NCBI GenBank assembly: GCA_003524335.1
Contig: DQHV01000237.1
Location: 5,922-14,044 of the forward strand
DNA from: Candidatus Aminicenantota bacterium
GTDB taxonomy: Bacteria > Acidobacteriota > Aminicenantia > Aminicenantales > UBA8522
Length of the DNA stretch: 8,123 bases
Direction of reading: 5' to 3'
Below, piece by piece: positions 1 to 7,277 of this stretch. Each line of letters opens with the position of its first letter. The stretch's first letter is position 1. Under the pieces are notes generated by a model. The model was not told the origin of the DNA. It was given only the letters and a program-made list of their open reading frames with translations, and searched no databases. The position numbers were made by a program, and so were the translations under genes.

Positions 1-1
1 C

Positions 2-172
2 TTCTATGCCCTCGTCCATGTCCCCAGCGAAAATCCCATGCTCGTCCTATCCGCCCTCGTCTGCGGCCTGTATTGGGGCGCGCTCTACGCCCGTTTTCGG
101 TCGGCCCTCCTGGTCGCCTTCAGCCATACCCTGTGGGACCTTCTGATTTTTGTCCTTTTTCCATTGGGATAG
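2..172 (+). CDS. CPBP-family intramembrane metalloprotease, C-terminal fragment
   Basis: This is the last 56 codons of a gene that begins before the window, ending at TAG (170-172). The visible part is hydrophobic, with two likely membrane segments. It matches the end of CPBP (CAAX protease and bacteriocin-processing-like) intramembrane proteases. A Y-A-L-V-H stretch (visible residues 2-6) resembles the second conserved motif (FxxxH). S-H-T-L-W-D (41-46) fits the last motif, a His followed four residues later by Asp or Asn. In this family the conserved Glu and His residues lie within the membrane and bind the catalytic metal; the Glu-Glu motif would lie upstream and cannot be seen. The substrate cannot be inferred. 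It is followed by an 85-base gap before the M55 peptidase gene. Family assignment from so short a tail is good but not certain. Confidence 0.72.
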   Translation, partial: FYALVHVPSENPMLVLSALVCGLYWGALYARFRSALLVAFSHTLWDLLIFVLFPLG

Positions 173-246
173 GCGAGCGGAGGATAACCGTTTAAATCGA
201 CCGCCAAGGCGCGGCCTGATAGAAGTTGCCAGGAAATTTTTTTATG

Positions 247-252
247 AGGAGG
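247..252 (+). promoter_or_regulatory. Strong ribosome binding site fixing the M55 peptidase start
   Basis: AGGAGG lies five bases before the ATG at 258. It decides the start: an in-frame TTG at 150 would add 36 charged residues, overlap the end of the upstream CPBP gene and place the signal peptide internally. Confidence 0.8.
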
Positions 253-257
253 AAAGA

Positions 258-1139
258 ATGAAAAAGTCGGTTCTCGTCAGTTTCTCGGTCCTGCTTCTTG
301 TCGGTGTTTTACTGGCCCAACCGGCCAAGAGTCTTAAAGTCCTGATCTCCGTGGATATGGAAGGGATCACCGGAGTTGTGTCCGCCGATGAATGCAACCG
401 GAGAGTCAGCGACGACTACCAATACTTTCGCCGGATTATGACTTTGGAGGCCAACGCCGCCGTGGAGGGAGCGCTGGCCGCGGGCGCCGCGGAAATCGTG
501 GTCCGGGATGCCCACGATACCGGCCGCAACATCTTGCCCGATCTTCTTCACAAGAGCGCCCGGCTCCTGCGGGATTGGTCCTTCGGCCCCAAAGAGATGA
601 TGGAAGGGATCGATGAGACATTCGGAGCGGCCGTCTTTATCGGCTACCACGCCAGCGCCGGTAAGCCCAATGCCATCCTCGAACACACCTGGAGCGGCCG
701 GATCACCGATGTCAAAATCAACGGTGTTTCCCTTCCCGAGGCCGGACTCAACGCCCTGATTGCGGGTCACTTCAACGTCCCGATTGTATTCGTCAGCGGA
801 GACCAAGCCGTCTGTGATCAGGTCAGGGGCCTGCTCGGCGAGATAGAGGTGGTCGCCGTCAAGAAAGGTATCGGAGCGGCGACACTCAGCCTCCATCCCG
901 AGGTCTCCGGGCCACTCATCAAGCAGGGTGTCGAAAAAGCGCTGAAGAACACCGGAAAATATAAACCTTATCGACTAACACCTCCTTACAGACTCGTCCT
1001 CACCCTCAAGGACGAGAAAATGGTCGACAACGGTCAATATTATCCCGGCGCCAAGAGGACGGGAGATTGGGAATTAACTTACGAGAGCAAGGACTTAATG
1101 GAAGTGTTGAAGGCCTTCAGCGGAATGCAAAAAGAGTAG
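258..1139 (+). CDS. Exported M55 family D-aminopeptidase (DppA-like)
   Basis: The 293-residue protein begins with a signal peptide (MKK, then a hydrophobic core to about residue 20, with likely cleavage near A-Q-P-A at 20-23), so it should act outside the cytoplasm. The mature part matches zinc aminopeptidases of the M55/DppA family, which release N-terminal D-amino acids, classically D-Ala, from short peptides. The expected residues are present: D33 and E35 in the S-V-D-M-E-G signature, H86 in D-A-H-D, H131 in G-Y-H-A, and E161 before G-L-N-A as metal ligands. H143 in E-H-T-W-S-G corresponds to the catalytic His of B. subtilis DppA. Spacing also fits DppA once the roughly 25-residue leader is subtracted. 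DppA itself has no such leader and is cytoplasmic, so the export signal is a notable difference. It probably trims peptidoglycan-derived or other D-amino-acid peptides in the periplasm. It is the first gene of the closely spaced run. Confidence 0.9.
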   Translation: MKKSVLVSFSVLLLVGVLLAQPAKSLKVLISVDMEGITGVVSADECNRRVSDDYQYFRRIMTLEANAAVEGALAAGAAEIVVRDAHDTGRNILPDLLHKSARLLRDWSFGPKEMMEGIDETFGAAVFIGYHASAGKPNAILEHTWSGRITDVKINGVSLPEAGLNALIAGHFNVPIVFVSGDQAVCDQVRGLLGEIEVVAVKKGIGAATLSLHPEVSGPLIKQGVEKALKNTGKYKPYRLTPPYRLVLTLKDEKMVDNGQYYPGAKRTGDWELTYESKDLMEVLKAFSGMQKE

Positions 1140-1161
1140 TTCGCAGAGTTGTAGTTGCTGA

Positions 1162-2703
1162 ATGACTTTTGATGTCATCGTCATCGGCGCCGGGATCGGC
1201 GGCCTCGGCTGCGCCGCCAGGCTGTCCAGCGCTGGCCGGCGGGTCCTGGTCCTCGAAAAAAACAGCCATATCGGGGGAACGGCCTATGTATTCCATCGGA
1301 AAGGGTTCACCTTTCCGATGGGTCCGCTCTCCTTCAGCTTCCCGGATCGCGTCCGGAGATCGCTTGCTGCGGCCGGTGCGGAAGAAGAGATCGGATTCCG
1401 CCGAAACCATTTCCAGCTGATCAGTCCTGGCTTGGACATCATCTATTCGGCACCGCTCAAATCGGTCAAGCGGGAATTGGCCAAGGCGTTTCCGCAGGAG
1501 AGAGCGGGCCTCGAAGGTTTCTTCAGGGATCTCAATGACATCATCCGGCAGACAGAGGATGTCTTTCTCTGGCATCCGGATTACCTGCCCAGAGCAGCCC
1601 GGCGTCAGATTGACCCTAACGACCCGCAGTTCAGGAGCGGGCTTGCCCGAATCCAGGAATACTCACGCACTCCCTGCCGCCGGCTTCTCGTCCGTCATCT
1701 GAGCGACGCGACTCTCCAGAATTTCCTCGGCTCTCAAGGCACATCCGAGCCGGAGATGTCGGTTTTGACTTTGGCCTTCATGTGGAACGTGATGTCCGAG
1801 GTCGGCATCTGGACTCCCTCCTGCGGAATACACGGGCTGAGTGACCTTTTGGCCGCGTCCGTACGGCGGAATGGTGGAGAAATACGGCTCCATAACGGCG
1901 TCACCCACATCCGGGTTGAGAAGGGGAGGGTGGCCGGAGTAAAGACGGAATCCGGCGAGATCCTGGAGGCTCCTTGGGTGGTATCCAATGTCGATCCCAA
2001 AAAAACATTTCTGGAATTGTGCTCCGCAGCGGACATTCCGCGCCCGTTCCTGGCCAGGATTGCCGCCACACCCTACACGGGCTCGGAGCTCTGCGTCTAT
2101 CTCGGCCTTGAGCCGCGGAGGGTTGATTGGAAGCGGATGCGGGCCACGCATCTTTTCTACCGGCATAAAGAGGAGCCGCTAAGGGATGGCTCGGATGCCC
2201 TCGAAGATTTTGAAAACAGAGAGATCGAAATCTGCCGCTGGTCGGACAACGCCCCTGAGCAGGTCCCTCCCGGGAAGGGATCGCTCGTTCTGCGGGTCAA
2301 TTTCCCCTATGACCACTTTGCCGGCTACAGGACGGGCGAAAAAAAACGGAAAGCGGATTACAAGCCCTACAAATCCGTCCTGACTCAAAAGCTCATCGCA
2401 GCCGCAGAGAATGTCCTGCCCGGCCTTGGGGCTGCGGTCGAGGTTGTCGAGTCAGCGACGCCGCTCACCTATGCGGATTGGGGTCGTCGCTATCAAGGGT
2501 CGATCGCCGGCTGGACGTGGAGCGCTGAACACGGACGATCTTTCGAGGGCAAGCTGCTGATCGAGACGCCTCTCCAAAACCTTCTCCTTGTCGGGATCTA
2601 CGCGGCAACCGAGCTCTTTCTTGGCGGCATCCCCACGGCCATGCACACCGCCGACCTGGCCGCCCGGATCATCCTGGAAGACACAAACCGGGCCGAGTCC
2701 TGA
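1162..2703 (+). CDS. FAD-dependent oxidoreductase, CrtI/CrtISO/RetSat superfamily
   Basis: This 513-residue flavoprotein opens with a classic dinucleotide-binding fold: G-A-G-I-G-G at 9-14, acidic E32 ending the second strand, and a G-G-T loop at 38-40. Near the C-terminus, N-L-L-L-V-G-I-Y (473-480) followed by G-G-I-P-T-A-M-H (488-495) is the second FAD-contacting motif of phytoene desaturases, carotenoid isomerases and all-trans-retinol 13,14-reductases. Length is normal for the group. These enzymes add or remove hydrogen, or isomerise double bonds, in polyenes or other lipids. No other carotenoid gene is visible, so the substrate is open and an isoprenoid or fatty lipid is possible. The start is firm: TGA stands in frame directly before the ATG, and the Gly motif begins eight residues in. 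No good ribosome binding site precedes it, so translation may depend on the M55 gene ending 22 bases upstream. Confidence 0.85.
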   Translation: MTFDVIVIGAGIGGLGCAARLSSAGRRVLVLEKNSHIGGTAYVFHRKGFTFPMGPLSFSFPDRVRRSLAAAGAEEEIGFRRNHFQLISPGLDIIYSAPLKSVKRELAKAFPQERAGLEGFFRDLNDIIRQTEDVFLWHPDYLPRAARRQIDPNDPQFRSGLARIQEYSRTPCRRLLVRHLSDATLQNFLGSQGTSEPEMSVLTLAFMWNVMSEVGIWTPSCGIHGLSDLLAASVRRNGGEIRLHNGVTHIRVEKGRVAGVKTESGEILEAPWVVSNVDPKKTFLELCSAADIPRPFLARIAATPYTGSELCVYLGLEPRRVDWKRMRATHLFYRHKEEPLRDGSDALEDFENREIEICRWSDNAPEQVPPGKGSLVLRVNFPYDHFAGYRTGEKKRKADYKPYKSVLTQKLIAAAENVLPGLGAAVEVVESATPLTYADWGRRYQGSIAGWTWSAEHGRSFEGKLLIETPLQNLLLVGIYAATELFLGGIPTAMHTADLAARIILEDTNRAES

Positions 2704-2720
2704 TCCTCCATCCGGATCAG
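2700..2720 (+). other. Hairpin overlapping the oxidoreductase stop codon
   Basis: CTGATCC (2700-2706) can pair perfectly with GGATCAG (2714-2720) across a seven-base loop, and the stop codon TGA sits in the left arm. No T-run follows, so this is not a standard intrinsic terminator. It could protect the upstream message from exonucleases or mark a processing point inside the operon, or be chance. Confidence 0.4.
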
Positions 2721-2777
2721 CACCGTACTCTTGTCGCTCCAATCGGCGCGGCTTGATTCAGCCCGGAGATAAAGAAT

Positions 2778-3299
2778 ATGATGGATTATCCGATGAGGCG
2801 AGGTGCACCGATGAACGGAATCCATCTGGCTGCGGCTTTTCTTTTTTTCCCGGGGTGGATCCTGACCGGCTCGGAAGTCCCGAGTATCTCGCCCCTGGAA
2901 GCTTTGGAGATGACCAAGACTGCGGCAACTTATATCGTCGATGTCCGCAGCATCGCCGAGTACCATCTCATCGGCCATCCCTTAGACGCCGTGAACATCC
3001 CCTTGACGTTTTGGGGCGAGAAAACCCAATCTTTCGAGCCGAACGAAAACTTCGTCAAGGACATCCGGGAGCGGTTTAAAACAACAGACATCTTGATCTT
3101 CATCTGCCGCAGCGGGGGCCGAAGCCTGAGGGCGGCTGAAGAGGCCCTCCAGGCCGGCTTCTCCAACGTTTACAGCGTCAAGGAAGGGTTTGAGGGTGAG
3201 AAGGATGACAAAGGCTACCGGACCGTGGGCGGCTGGAAAAATAGAGGCTTGCCTTATACCTATGAAATCAACCCGAACCTTGCCTACCGTTTCCGATGA
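2778..3299 (+). CDS. Exported single-domain rhodanese-like protein
   Basis: The 173-residue protein has a short N-terminal hydrophobic segment (about residues 15-31, preceded by R7-R8) that looks like a signal peptide, with possible cleavage after T-G-S (30-32). A complete rhodanese domain follows. D55-V-R-S is the conserved strand and turn, N73-I-P-L follows it, and C110-R-S-G-G-R-S (110-116) is the active-site loop carrying the persulfide-forming Cys. Rhodaneses move sulfane sulfur to thiol or cyanide acceptors; exported single-domain forms have few firm roles. The tail G-G-W-K-N-R-G-L-P (positions 147-155) is typical of periplasmic members. The start is uncertain: GGAG (2765-2768) supports the ATG at 2778, while a second ATG at 2811 (residue 12) with a weak AGG upstream gives a tidier signal peptide. 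It sits 74 bases after the oxidoreductase and 15 before the thioesterase. Confidence 0.85.
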   Translation: MMDYPMRRGAPMNGIHLAAAFLFFPGWILTGSEVPSISPLEALEMTKTAATYIVDVRSIAEYHLIGHPLDAVNIPLTFWGEKTQSFEPNENFVKDIRERFKTTDILIFICRSGGRSLRAAEEALQAGFSNVYSVKEGFEGEKDDKGYRTVGGWKNRGLPYTYEINPNLAYRFR

Positions 3300-3314
3300 G
3301 ATAAGAGGATCCGG

Positions 3315-4079
3315 ATGAATCCCGAAGTACTAGACAAGGAACCCAGGTCCATCCGGAGGTATTCCGTCCGGACGTACGAGTCCGACCACAACGGTCTGCT
3401 GCGGCCGGTGAGCTTACTCAACTATTTTCAGGAATCGGCCAGTGACCATGCCGAAAGACTGGGCGCTGGCGTCATCGAGCTGAGGCGACGAAACCTGACC
3501 TGGGTGATTTCTCGCTATCACATCAGGCTCTTCCGCTATCCGCGCTGGAAAGAGTCGGTGGAGCTCGCGACCTGGCCCTGCGTCAACCAGGGTTTGTTCG
3601 CCCTGCGCGAATTCGAAGTCCGGGATGAAAAGGGAGGGATGTTAGCGGCCGCAACCAGTTCCTGGATGCTGATCGACCTCAAGACCAAGCGCCCGGTCCT
3701 GCCGGCCGAGCGTCTCGGCTCGTATGCGAAGAATCCCCAGAGGGCGGTCGATTCGGACTTTGAACCTTTGCCCACAGTTAGCCAAGCGGATCTCGAGCGG
3801 TCTTTCCGAGTCCGGATGGGCGACCTGGATTGGAACAGGCACGTTAACCATGTCGCCTACATCGGCTGGGCGCTGGAGACGGCATCGCCGGACTTCCTGG
3901 AAAAACACCGGCCGGCCGAGATCGAAGTCGATTTTCGCGGCCAAGCTTTTTACGGGGAGACTGCCCTCTGCCGGATGCAGTCGTCCTCTGCGGACCGGGA
4001 GCCGACGATCATCTATCAGATAATCAAGAGTGAAAACCGGAAGGAGCTGGCCAGGCTGAGGGTTGCCTGGCGAGCCTAA
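3315..4079 (+). CDS. Acyl-ACP thioesterase (FatA/FatB-like, tandem hotdog)
   Basis: The 254-residue protein has the two-hotdog layout of acyl-ACP thioesterases, which hydrolyse acyl-ACP to free fatty acid and end chain elongation in the cytoplasm. The N-terminal half carries the R-T-Y-E-S-D-H-N-G-L-L-R-P stretch (19-31), followed by S-L-L-N-Y-F-Q-E (33-40), as in plant and bacterial members. The second domain starts near 160 with R-V-R-M-G-D-L-D-W-N-R-H-V-N-H (165-179). D172, N174 and H176 match the D-x-N-x-H catalytic set of plant FatB. Y-I-G-W-A-L-E (182-188) copies the following helix. At the place of the plant Glu-Cys pair in the Y-R-R-E-C motif, this protein seems to have Q210-A211, so it may use a simpler active site. 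This alignment is by eye. GAGGA (3305-3309) lies five bases before the start. Chain-length preference cannot be read. Confidence 0.86.
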   Translation: MNPEVLDKEPRSIRRYSVRTYESDHNGLLRPVSLLNYFQESASDHAERLGAGVIELRRRNLTWVISRYHIRLFRYPRWKESVELATWPCVNQGLFALREFEVRDEKGGMLAAATSSWMLIDLKTKRPVLPAERLGSYAKNPQRAVDSDFEPLPTVSQADLERSFRVRMGDLDWNRHVNHVAYIGWALETASPDFLEKHRPAEIEVDFRGQAFYGETALCRMQSSSADREPTIIYQIIKSENRKELARLRVAWRA

Positions 4080-4100
4080 GCTTCGAAGAGGAGCAGGGTC

Positions 4101-7100
4101 ATGAAACCGACGGAGTCCGGACGGCCGCAGTTCTCGACCGAGGAAGCCCAAGCCCTTGTCGTTGAAACCTGGAAACTCAAGGGCACGGCCCGGGAGCTTC
4201 CCAGCGAAAGGGACCAGAATTTTCACATCCGGGCTGAAGGCGGCGCGGAAGGCGTCCTCAAGATAGCGAATGTCCTGGAGAAAAGGGAGGTCCTGGAACT
4301 ACAGGTCCAGGCGATCCGCCAACTCGCCCGGTCTGTCCCCGATTACGCCTGGCCGGAGGTCCTGAGGACAAGCTTGGGAGAGGACATCGCGACAACGGAA
4401 CACCGGAGCGGGACAAAGCATTTTGTGCGCCTGCTGGAGTACTTGCCGGGAAGGTTCCTGTCCCAAGTCAGACCGCATTCGCCGGACCTCCTCCGCAGCC
4501 TGGGGACTTTCCTCGGGTCGATGGACAAGGCGTTTGCTTTTTTCCATCATCCGGCTGCCGACAGGGAACTCAAATGGAACATGAAATTCGCGTCCGCGAC
4601 CATTCGCGGCTCGCTTCATCACATCGCCATGACTGAAGGTCGGGCCCTCGTCCAGCATTTTCTGAAGCGGTATGAGGAGCAGATCCTACCTCTCTTGCCC
4701 CGCCTCAGGACGAGCGTCATCCACAACGACGCCAACGACAACAACGTCCTGGTGGGCCTGGTAACGCCTGACCCGATCGGGTTTGACTTGAAGGTCACGG
4801 GTATCATCGACTTCGGCGACATGGTCGCCGGTTTCCCGGTGCTCGAGCTGGCGGTCGGGGCGACCTACGCGGCGCTGGATAAGAGCGACCCTCTGGCCGC
4901 GGCCGCCCCCATCGTCGCCGGGTATAACCAGGTCTTTCCGCTGAGCGATCTCGAAATCGGGTGCCTTTATGACCTCATTGCTATGAGGCTGTGCCTGAGT
5001 GTCGTCATCTCGGCCGAGCAGAGGAAGGCCGAGCCGGCCAACGAATACCTCAGCATCAGCGAAAAACCGGCCTGGGCGCTGCTCGAGAAGTGGCGGGACA
5101 TCAACCCCGGTCTCGCCCACTATGTTTTCCGGGGAGCCTGCGGCCTTCCCCCTTGCCCTCACACGGAAAAAGTCAGGAGCTGGCTGAGGGGACACGGGGA
5201 CGAGTTGGGCCCGGTCGTCCATATCGATCTCGAAAAAGATCGCCCTCTCCTTTTCGACCTGAGTGTAGGCAGCCCCCAGCTCAGCCCCTGGAAGGATCCC
5301 GAAGATATGGAAGAGCTCGGCGCTCTTCTCTTCGATCAAATGGTTGCCGCAAAGACACGGGTCGGGATCGGCCGCTACGACGAAGCCCGTCGGTTCTACA
5401 CCAGCGATATTTTCAAGACGGTCGGAAACGATGCTCCCGAATGGCGGACCGTTCACCTCGGGATCGACCTGCACCTCGAGCCGGGGTCGGCCATACTCGC
5501 CCCCCTCGACGGAATCGTGCACTCTTTCGCGAACAACACCGGCCATCTGGATTACGGGCCGACGATCATCCTCGAGCACGAGGTCGACGGCGGCCTGAAA
5601 TTCTTCACTTTATTCGGCCATCTGACAGGGGACAGCCTGAACGGACTGGCCAAGGGTCGGGTGTTTAAGAAGGGAGAGCTGATCGGACGTGTCGGCCCTA
5701 TCGGGGAGAACGGCGGCTGGCCGCCGCATCTCCATTTCCAGATCGTCACCGACCTCCTGGGAAAGCTCGGAGATTTCCCCGGAGTCGGCCTTCCGAGCCA
5801 GCGGAACGTCTGGCTGAGCCTCAGCCCGGACCCCAATCTTATCTTGAAAATCCCGGAGAACGTCATGCCGCCGAAAACCCGGCGGCGGGAGAGAGCCGAG
5901 ATCCTGGACCTCCGGAGCCGTCACCTGAGTCCGAACCTGAGCATCTCCTACAGGCGGCCGCTCAAAATCGTCCGCGGCTACCGGCAATACCTCTATGATG
6001 AAAACGGGCAGGCTTATCTGGACGCGGTCAACAATGTCCCCCACGTGGGGCATTGTCATCCGCGGGTCGTCCGCGCCGCCCAGGAACAGATAGCTGTGCT
6101 CAACACCAACACCCGCTATCTCCACGACAATATCGTGGAGTACGCCATCCGGCTCAAGGAGAAGCTGCCGGATCCGCTGGGCGTTTTCTTTTTTGTCTGC
6201 AGCGGGAGCGAGGCCAACGACCTCGCGCTTCGGCTGGCCTGGACGCATACTCGAAAACGCGACATCATTGTCATCGACGGCGCCTATCACGGCAACCTCA
6301 GTTCGCTGATCGAGGTCAGTCCCTATAAGTTCGACGGGCCGGGAGGCAAAGGCGCACCCCCGCATGTCCATAAGGTTGCAGCACCGGACGCTTACCGCGG
6401 GCTTTATAAAAGCAGCGATCCCGATGCCGGAGCCAAGTATGCACAGCATGTCGAGAGGGCGATCGAGGGGATCCACAGGAAGGGGAGCCACCCGGCCGCG
6501 TTCATCTGCGAATCGCTGATGAGCTCCGCCGGGGTGATCGAGTTCCCGCAGGGCTATCTCCGGGAAGCTTTCCGGCATGTCCGGCGGGCGGGTGCGATCT
6601 GCATCGCCGACGAGGTCCAGGTGGGTTTCGGCCGCCTGGGTACGCATTTCTGGGGGTTCGAGACCCAGGGAGTCGTGCCGGATATTGTCACCATGGGAAA
6701 ACCCATCGGCAACGGCCATCCGCTGGCCGCCGTTGTCACTACACCGGAGGTCGCCGCCTCGTTCAAGACGGGTATGGAGTATTTCAACACCTTCGGCGGC
6801 AACCCTGTTTCCTGTGCCGTTGGACTGGCTGTCCTCGACGTGCTCGAGGAGGAGAGGCTCCAGCCGAACGCATTCGAGGTCGGCCGGCTTCTCCGGACCG
6901 GGCTGGAGAGATTGAAGGAGCGGCACCGCCTCATCGGCGATGTCCGGGGGAGCGGACTTTTTCTCGGAGTCGAACTCGTCCTCGACCGCCAGACACTCGA
7001 GCCTGCTGCGGCGGAGGCCGCCTATATCGCCGAGCGCATGAAGGACAAAGGAATCTTGATCAGCACGGAGGGGCCGCGCCACAACGTCCTGAAGATCAGG

Positions 7101-7187
7101 CCGCCGATGGTCATCGAAATGGCCGACGCCGTCCGGCTCATCGATGTGCTCGATCAGGTCCTGACCGAGGACGTTCTTCAACATTGA
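4101..7187 (+). CDS. Trifunctional fusion: APH kinase, M23 peptidase, class III aminotransferase/phospholyase
   Basis: This 1028-residue protein has three domains. Residues about 10-300 form an APH-fold kinase: D-Q-N-F-H-I near 39-44, ATP-binding K54, catalytic loop H208-N-D210 with N215, and metal-binding D237-F-G. It resembles hydroxylysine kinase (HYKK/AGPHD1). After a linker, residues about 440-565 form an M23 (LytM-type) zinc peptidase fold with H452, D456, H507 and H543-L-H545 all present. Residues about 600-1028 form a class III PLP enzyme: G702-S-E-A-N, D837-E-V-Q-V-G-F-G-R, and Schiff-base K867 in [10 protein letters not shown]. It resembles the ammoniophospholyases ETNPPL and PHYKPL. 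The likely chemistry is phosphorylation of a hydroxy-amine (ethanolamine, hydroxylysine or similar), then elimination to aldehyde, ammonia and phosphate. No signal peptide is seen, so the M23 domain is probably cytoplasmic and of unknown role. GAGGAG (4088-4093) precedes the start by seven bases. Domain calls are firm; the substrate is inferred. Confidence 0.93.
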   Translation: MKPTESGRPQFSTEEAQALVVETWKLKGTARELPSERDQNFHIRAEGGAEGVLKIANVLEKREVLELQVQAIRQLARSVPDYAWPEVLRTSLGEDIATTEHRSGTKHFVRLLEYLPGRFLSQVRPHSPDLLRSLGTFLGSMDKAFAFFHHPAADRELKWNMKFASATIRGSLHHIAMTEGRALVQHFLKRYEEQILPLLPRLRTSVIHNDANDNNVLVGLVTPDPIGFDLKVTGIIDFGDMVAGFPVLELAVGATYAALDKSDPLAAAAPIVAGYNQVFPLSDLEIGCLYDLIAMRLCLSVVISAEQRKAEPANEYLSISEKPAWALLEKWRDINPGLAHYVFRGACGLPPCPHTEKVRSWLRGHGDELGPVVHIDLEKDRPLLFDLSVGSPQLSPWKDPEDMEELGALLFDQMVAAKTRVGIGRYDEARRFYTSDIFKTVGNDAPEWRTVHLGIDLHLEPGSAILAPLDGIVHSFANNTGHLDYGPTIILEHEVDGGLKFFTLFGHLTGDSLNGLAKGRVFKKGELIGRVGPIGENGGWPPHLHFQIVTDLLGKLGDFPGVGLPSQRNVWLSLSPDPNLILKIPENVMPPKTRRRERAEILDLRSRHLSPNLSISYRRPLKIVRGYRQYLYDENGQAYLDAVNNVPHVGHCHPRVVRAAQEQIAVLNTNTRYLHDNIVEYAIRLKEKLPDPLGVFFFVCSGSEANDLALRLAWTHTRKRDIIVIDGAYHGNLSSLIEVSPYKFDGPGGKGAPPHVHKVAAPDAYRGLYKSSDPDAGAKYAQHVERAIEGIHRKGSHPAAFICESLMSSAGVIEFPQGYLREAFRHVRRAGAICIADEVQVGFGRLGTHFWGFETQGVVPDIVTMGKPIGNGHPLAAVVTTPEVAASFKTGMEYFNTFGGNPVSCAVGLAVLDVLEEERLQPNAFEVGRLLRTGLERLKERHRLIGDVRGSGLFLGVELVLDRQTLEPAAAEAAYIAERMKDKGILISTEGPRHNVLKIRPPMVIEMADAVRLIDVLDQVLTEDVLQH
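5855..5867 (+). promoter_or_regulatory. Possible internal translation start for a stand-alone aminotransferase
   Basis: GGAG (5855-5858) lies six bases before an in-frame ATG (5865-5867, residue 589), exactly in the linker between the M23 and aminotransferase domains. Initiation here would give a 440-residue protein, the normal size of a class III aminotransferase. Against it, a 6-bp all-GC hairpin starts at the next base. Confidence 0.3.
5868..5885 (+). repeat. GC-rich hairpin in the interdomain linker
   Basis: CCGCCG (5868-5873) pairs with CGGCGG (5880-5885) across a six-base A-rich loop, inside codons for the Pro/Arg-rich linker M-P-P-K-T-R-R-R. It could slow ribosomes between domains or mask the internal ATG just before it. 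In GC-rich coding DNA it may also be chance. Confidence 0.35.
6031..6056 (+). repeat. Long imperfect palindrome inside the aminotransferase coding region
   Basis: A perfect 12-base palindrome, CCCCACGTGGGG (6039-6050), is flanked by ACAATG (6031-6036) and CATTGT (6051-6056), which also pair, leaving only a two-base bulge (TC, 6037-6038). It lies over codons for the family-conserved N-N-V-P-H-V-G-H-C region, so protein sequence explains part of it. Confidence 0.5.
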
Positions 7188-7277
7188 TTGTTTTTTTGCC
7201 CCCGAGCCTCTTATTGCGGGATTTCGAGTTCTGGTATATTCTTTGACCTCCTCATCCGGAGGATGGAGGTCGCAACC
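7188..7277 (+). promoter_or_regulatory. Intergenic region with possible promoter for the aldo-keto reductase
   Basis: This 90-base gap is the longest in the window. A seven-T run follows the fusion gene stop (7191-7197), but no convincing stem precedes it. TTGCGG (7214-7219) and TATTCT (7237-7242), 17 bases apart, could be -35 and -10 boxes; TATATT (7235-7240) is an alternative -10 with a shorter spacer. Both fits are weak. Confidence 0.3.
7265..7269 (+). promoter_or_regulatory. Ribosome binding site choosing the aldo-keto reductase start
   Basis: GGAGG lies eight bases before the ATG at 7278. An earlier in-frame ATG at 7263 would have GGAGG (7258-7262) directly against it, leaving no spacer, so 7278 is preferred. 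Confidence 0.65.

Noticed and set aside
150..257. A TTG-initiated 36-residue extension of the M55 peptidase
   Set aside because: It overlaps the CPBP gene end, has no ribosome binding site, and would bury the signal peptide; the ATG at 258 has AGGAGG at ideal spacing.
2588..3079. A 163-codon plus-strand frame across the oxidoreductase end and rhodanese start
   Set aside because: It is rich in Pro, Ser and Arg as expected of an off-frame read, and it overlaps two genes with complete family motifs.
4081..4088. CTTCGAAG palindrome just before the fusion gene's ribosome binding site
   Set aside because: It has only eight bases and no spacer, so it cannot form a stable hairpin and is likely chance.
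4686..5579. A 297-codon minus-strand open frame opposite the kinase and M23 domains
   Set aside because: It is a shadow of the fusion gene, with no recognisable motif in its translation and no better support than the plus-strand domains, whose catalytic residues are intact.
7185..7200. T-run after the fusion gene stop as an intrinsic terminator
   Set aside because: No stem longer than four base pairs, and none GC-rich, precedes the T-run, so a terminator cannot be supported from sequence alone.
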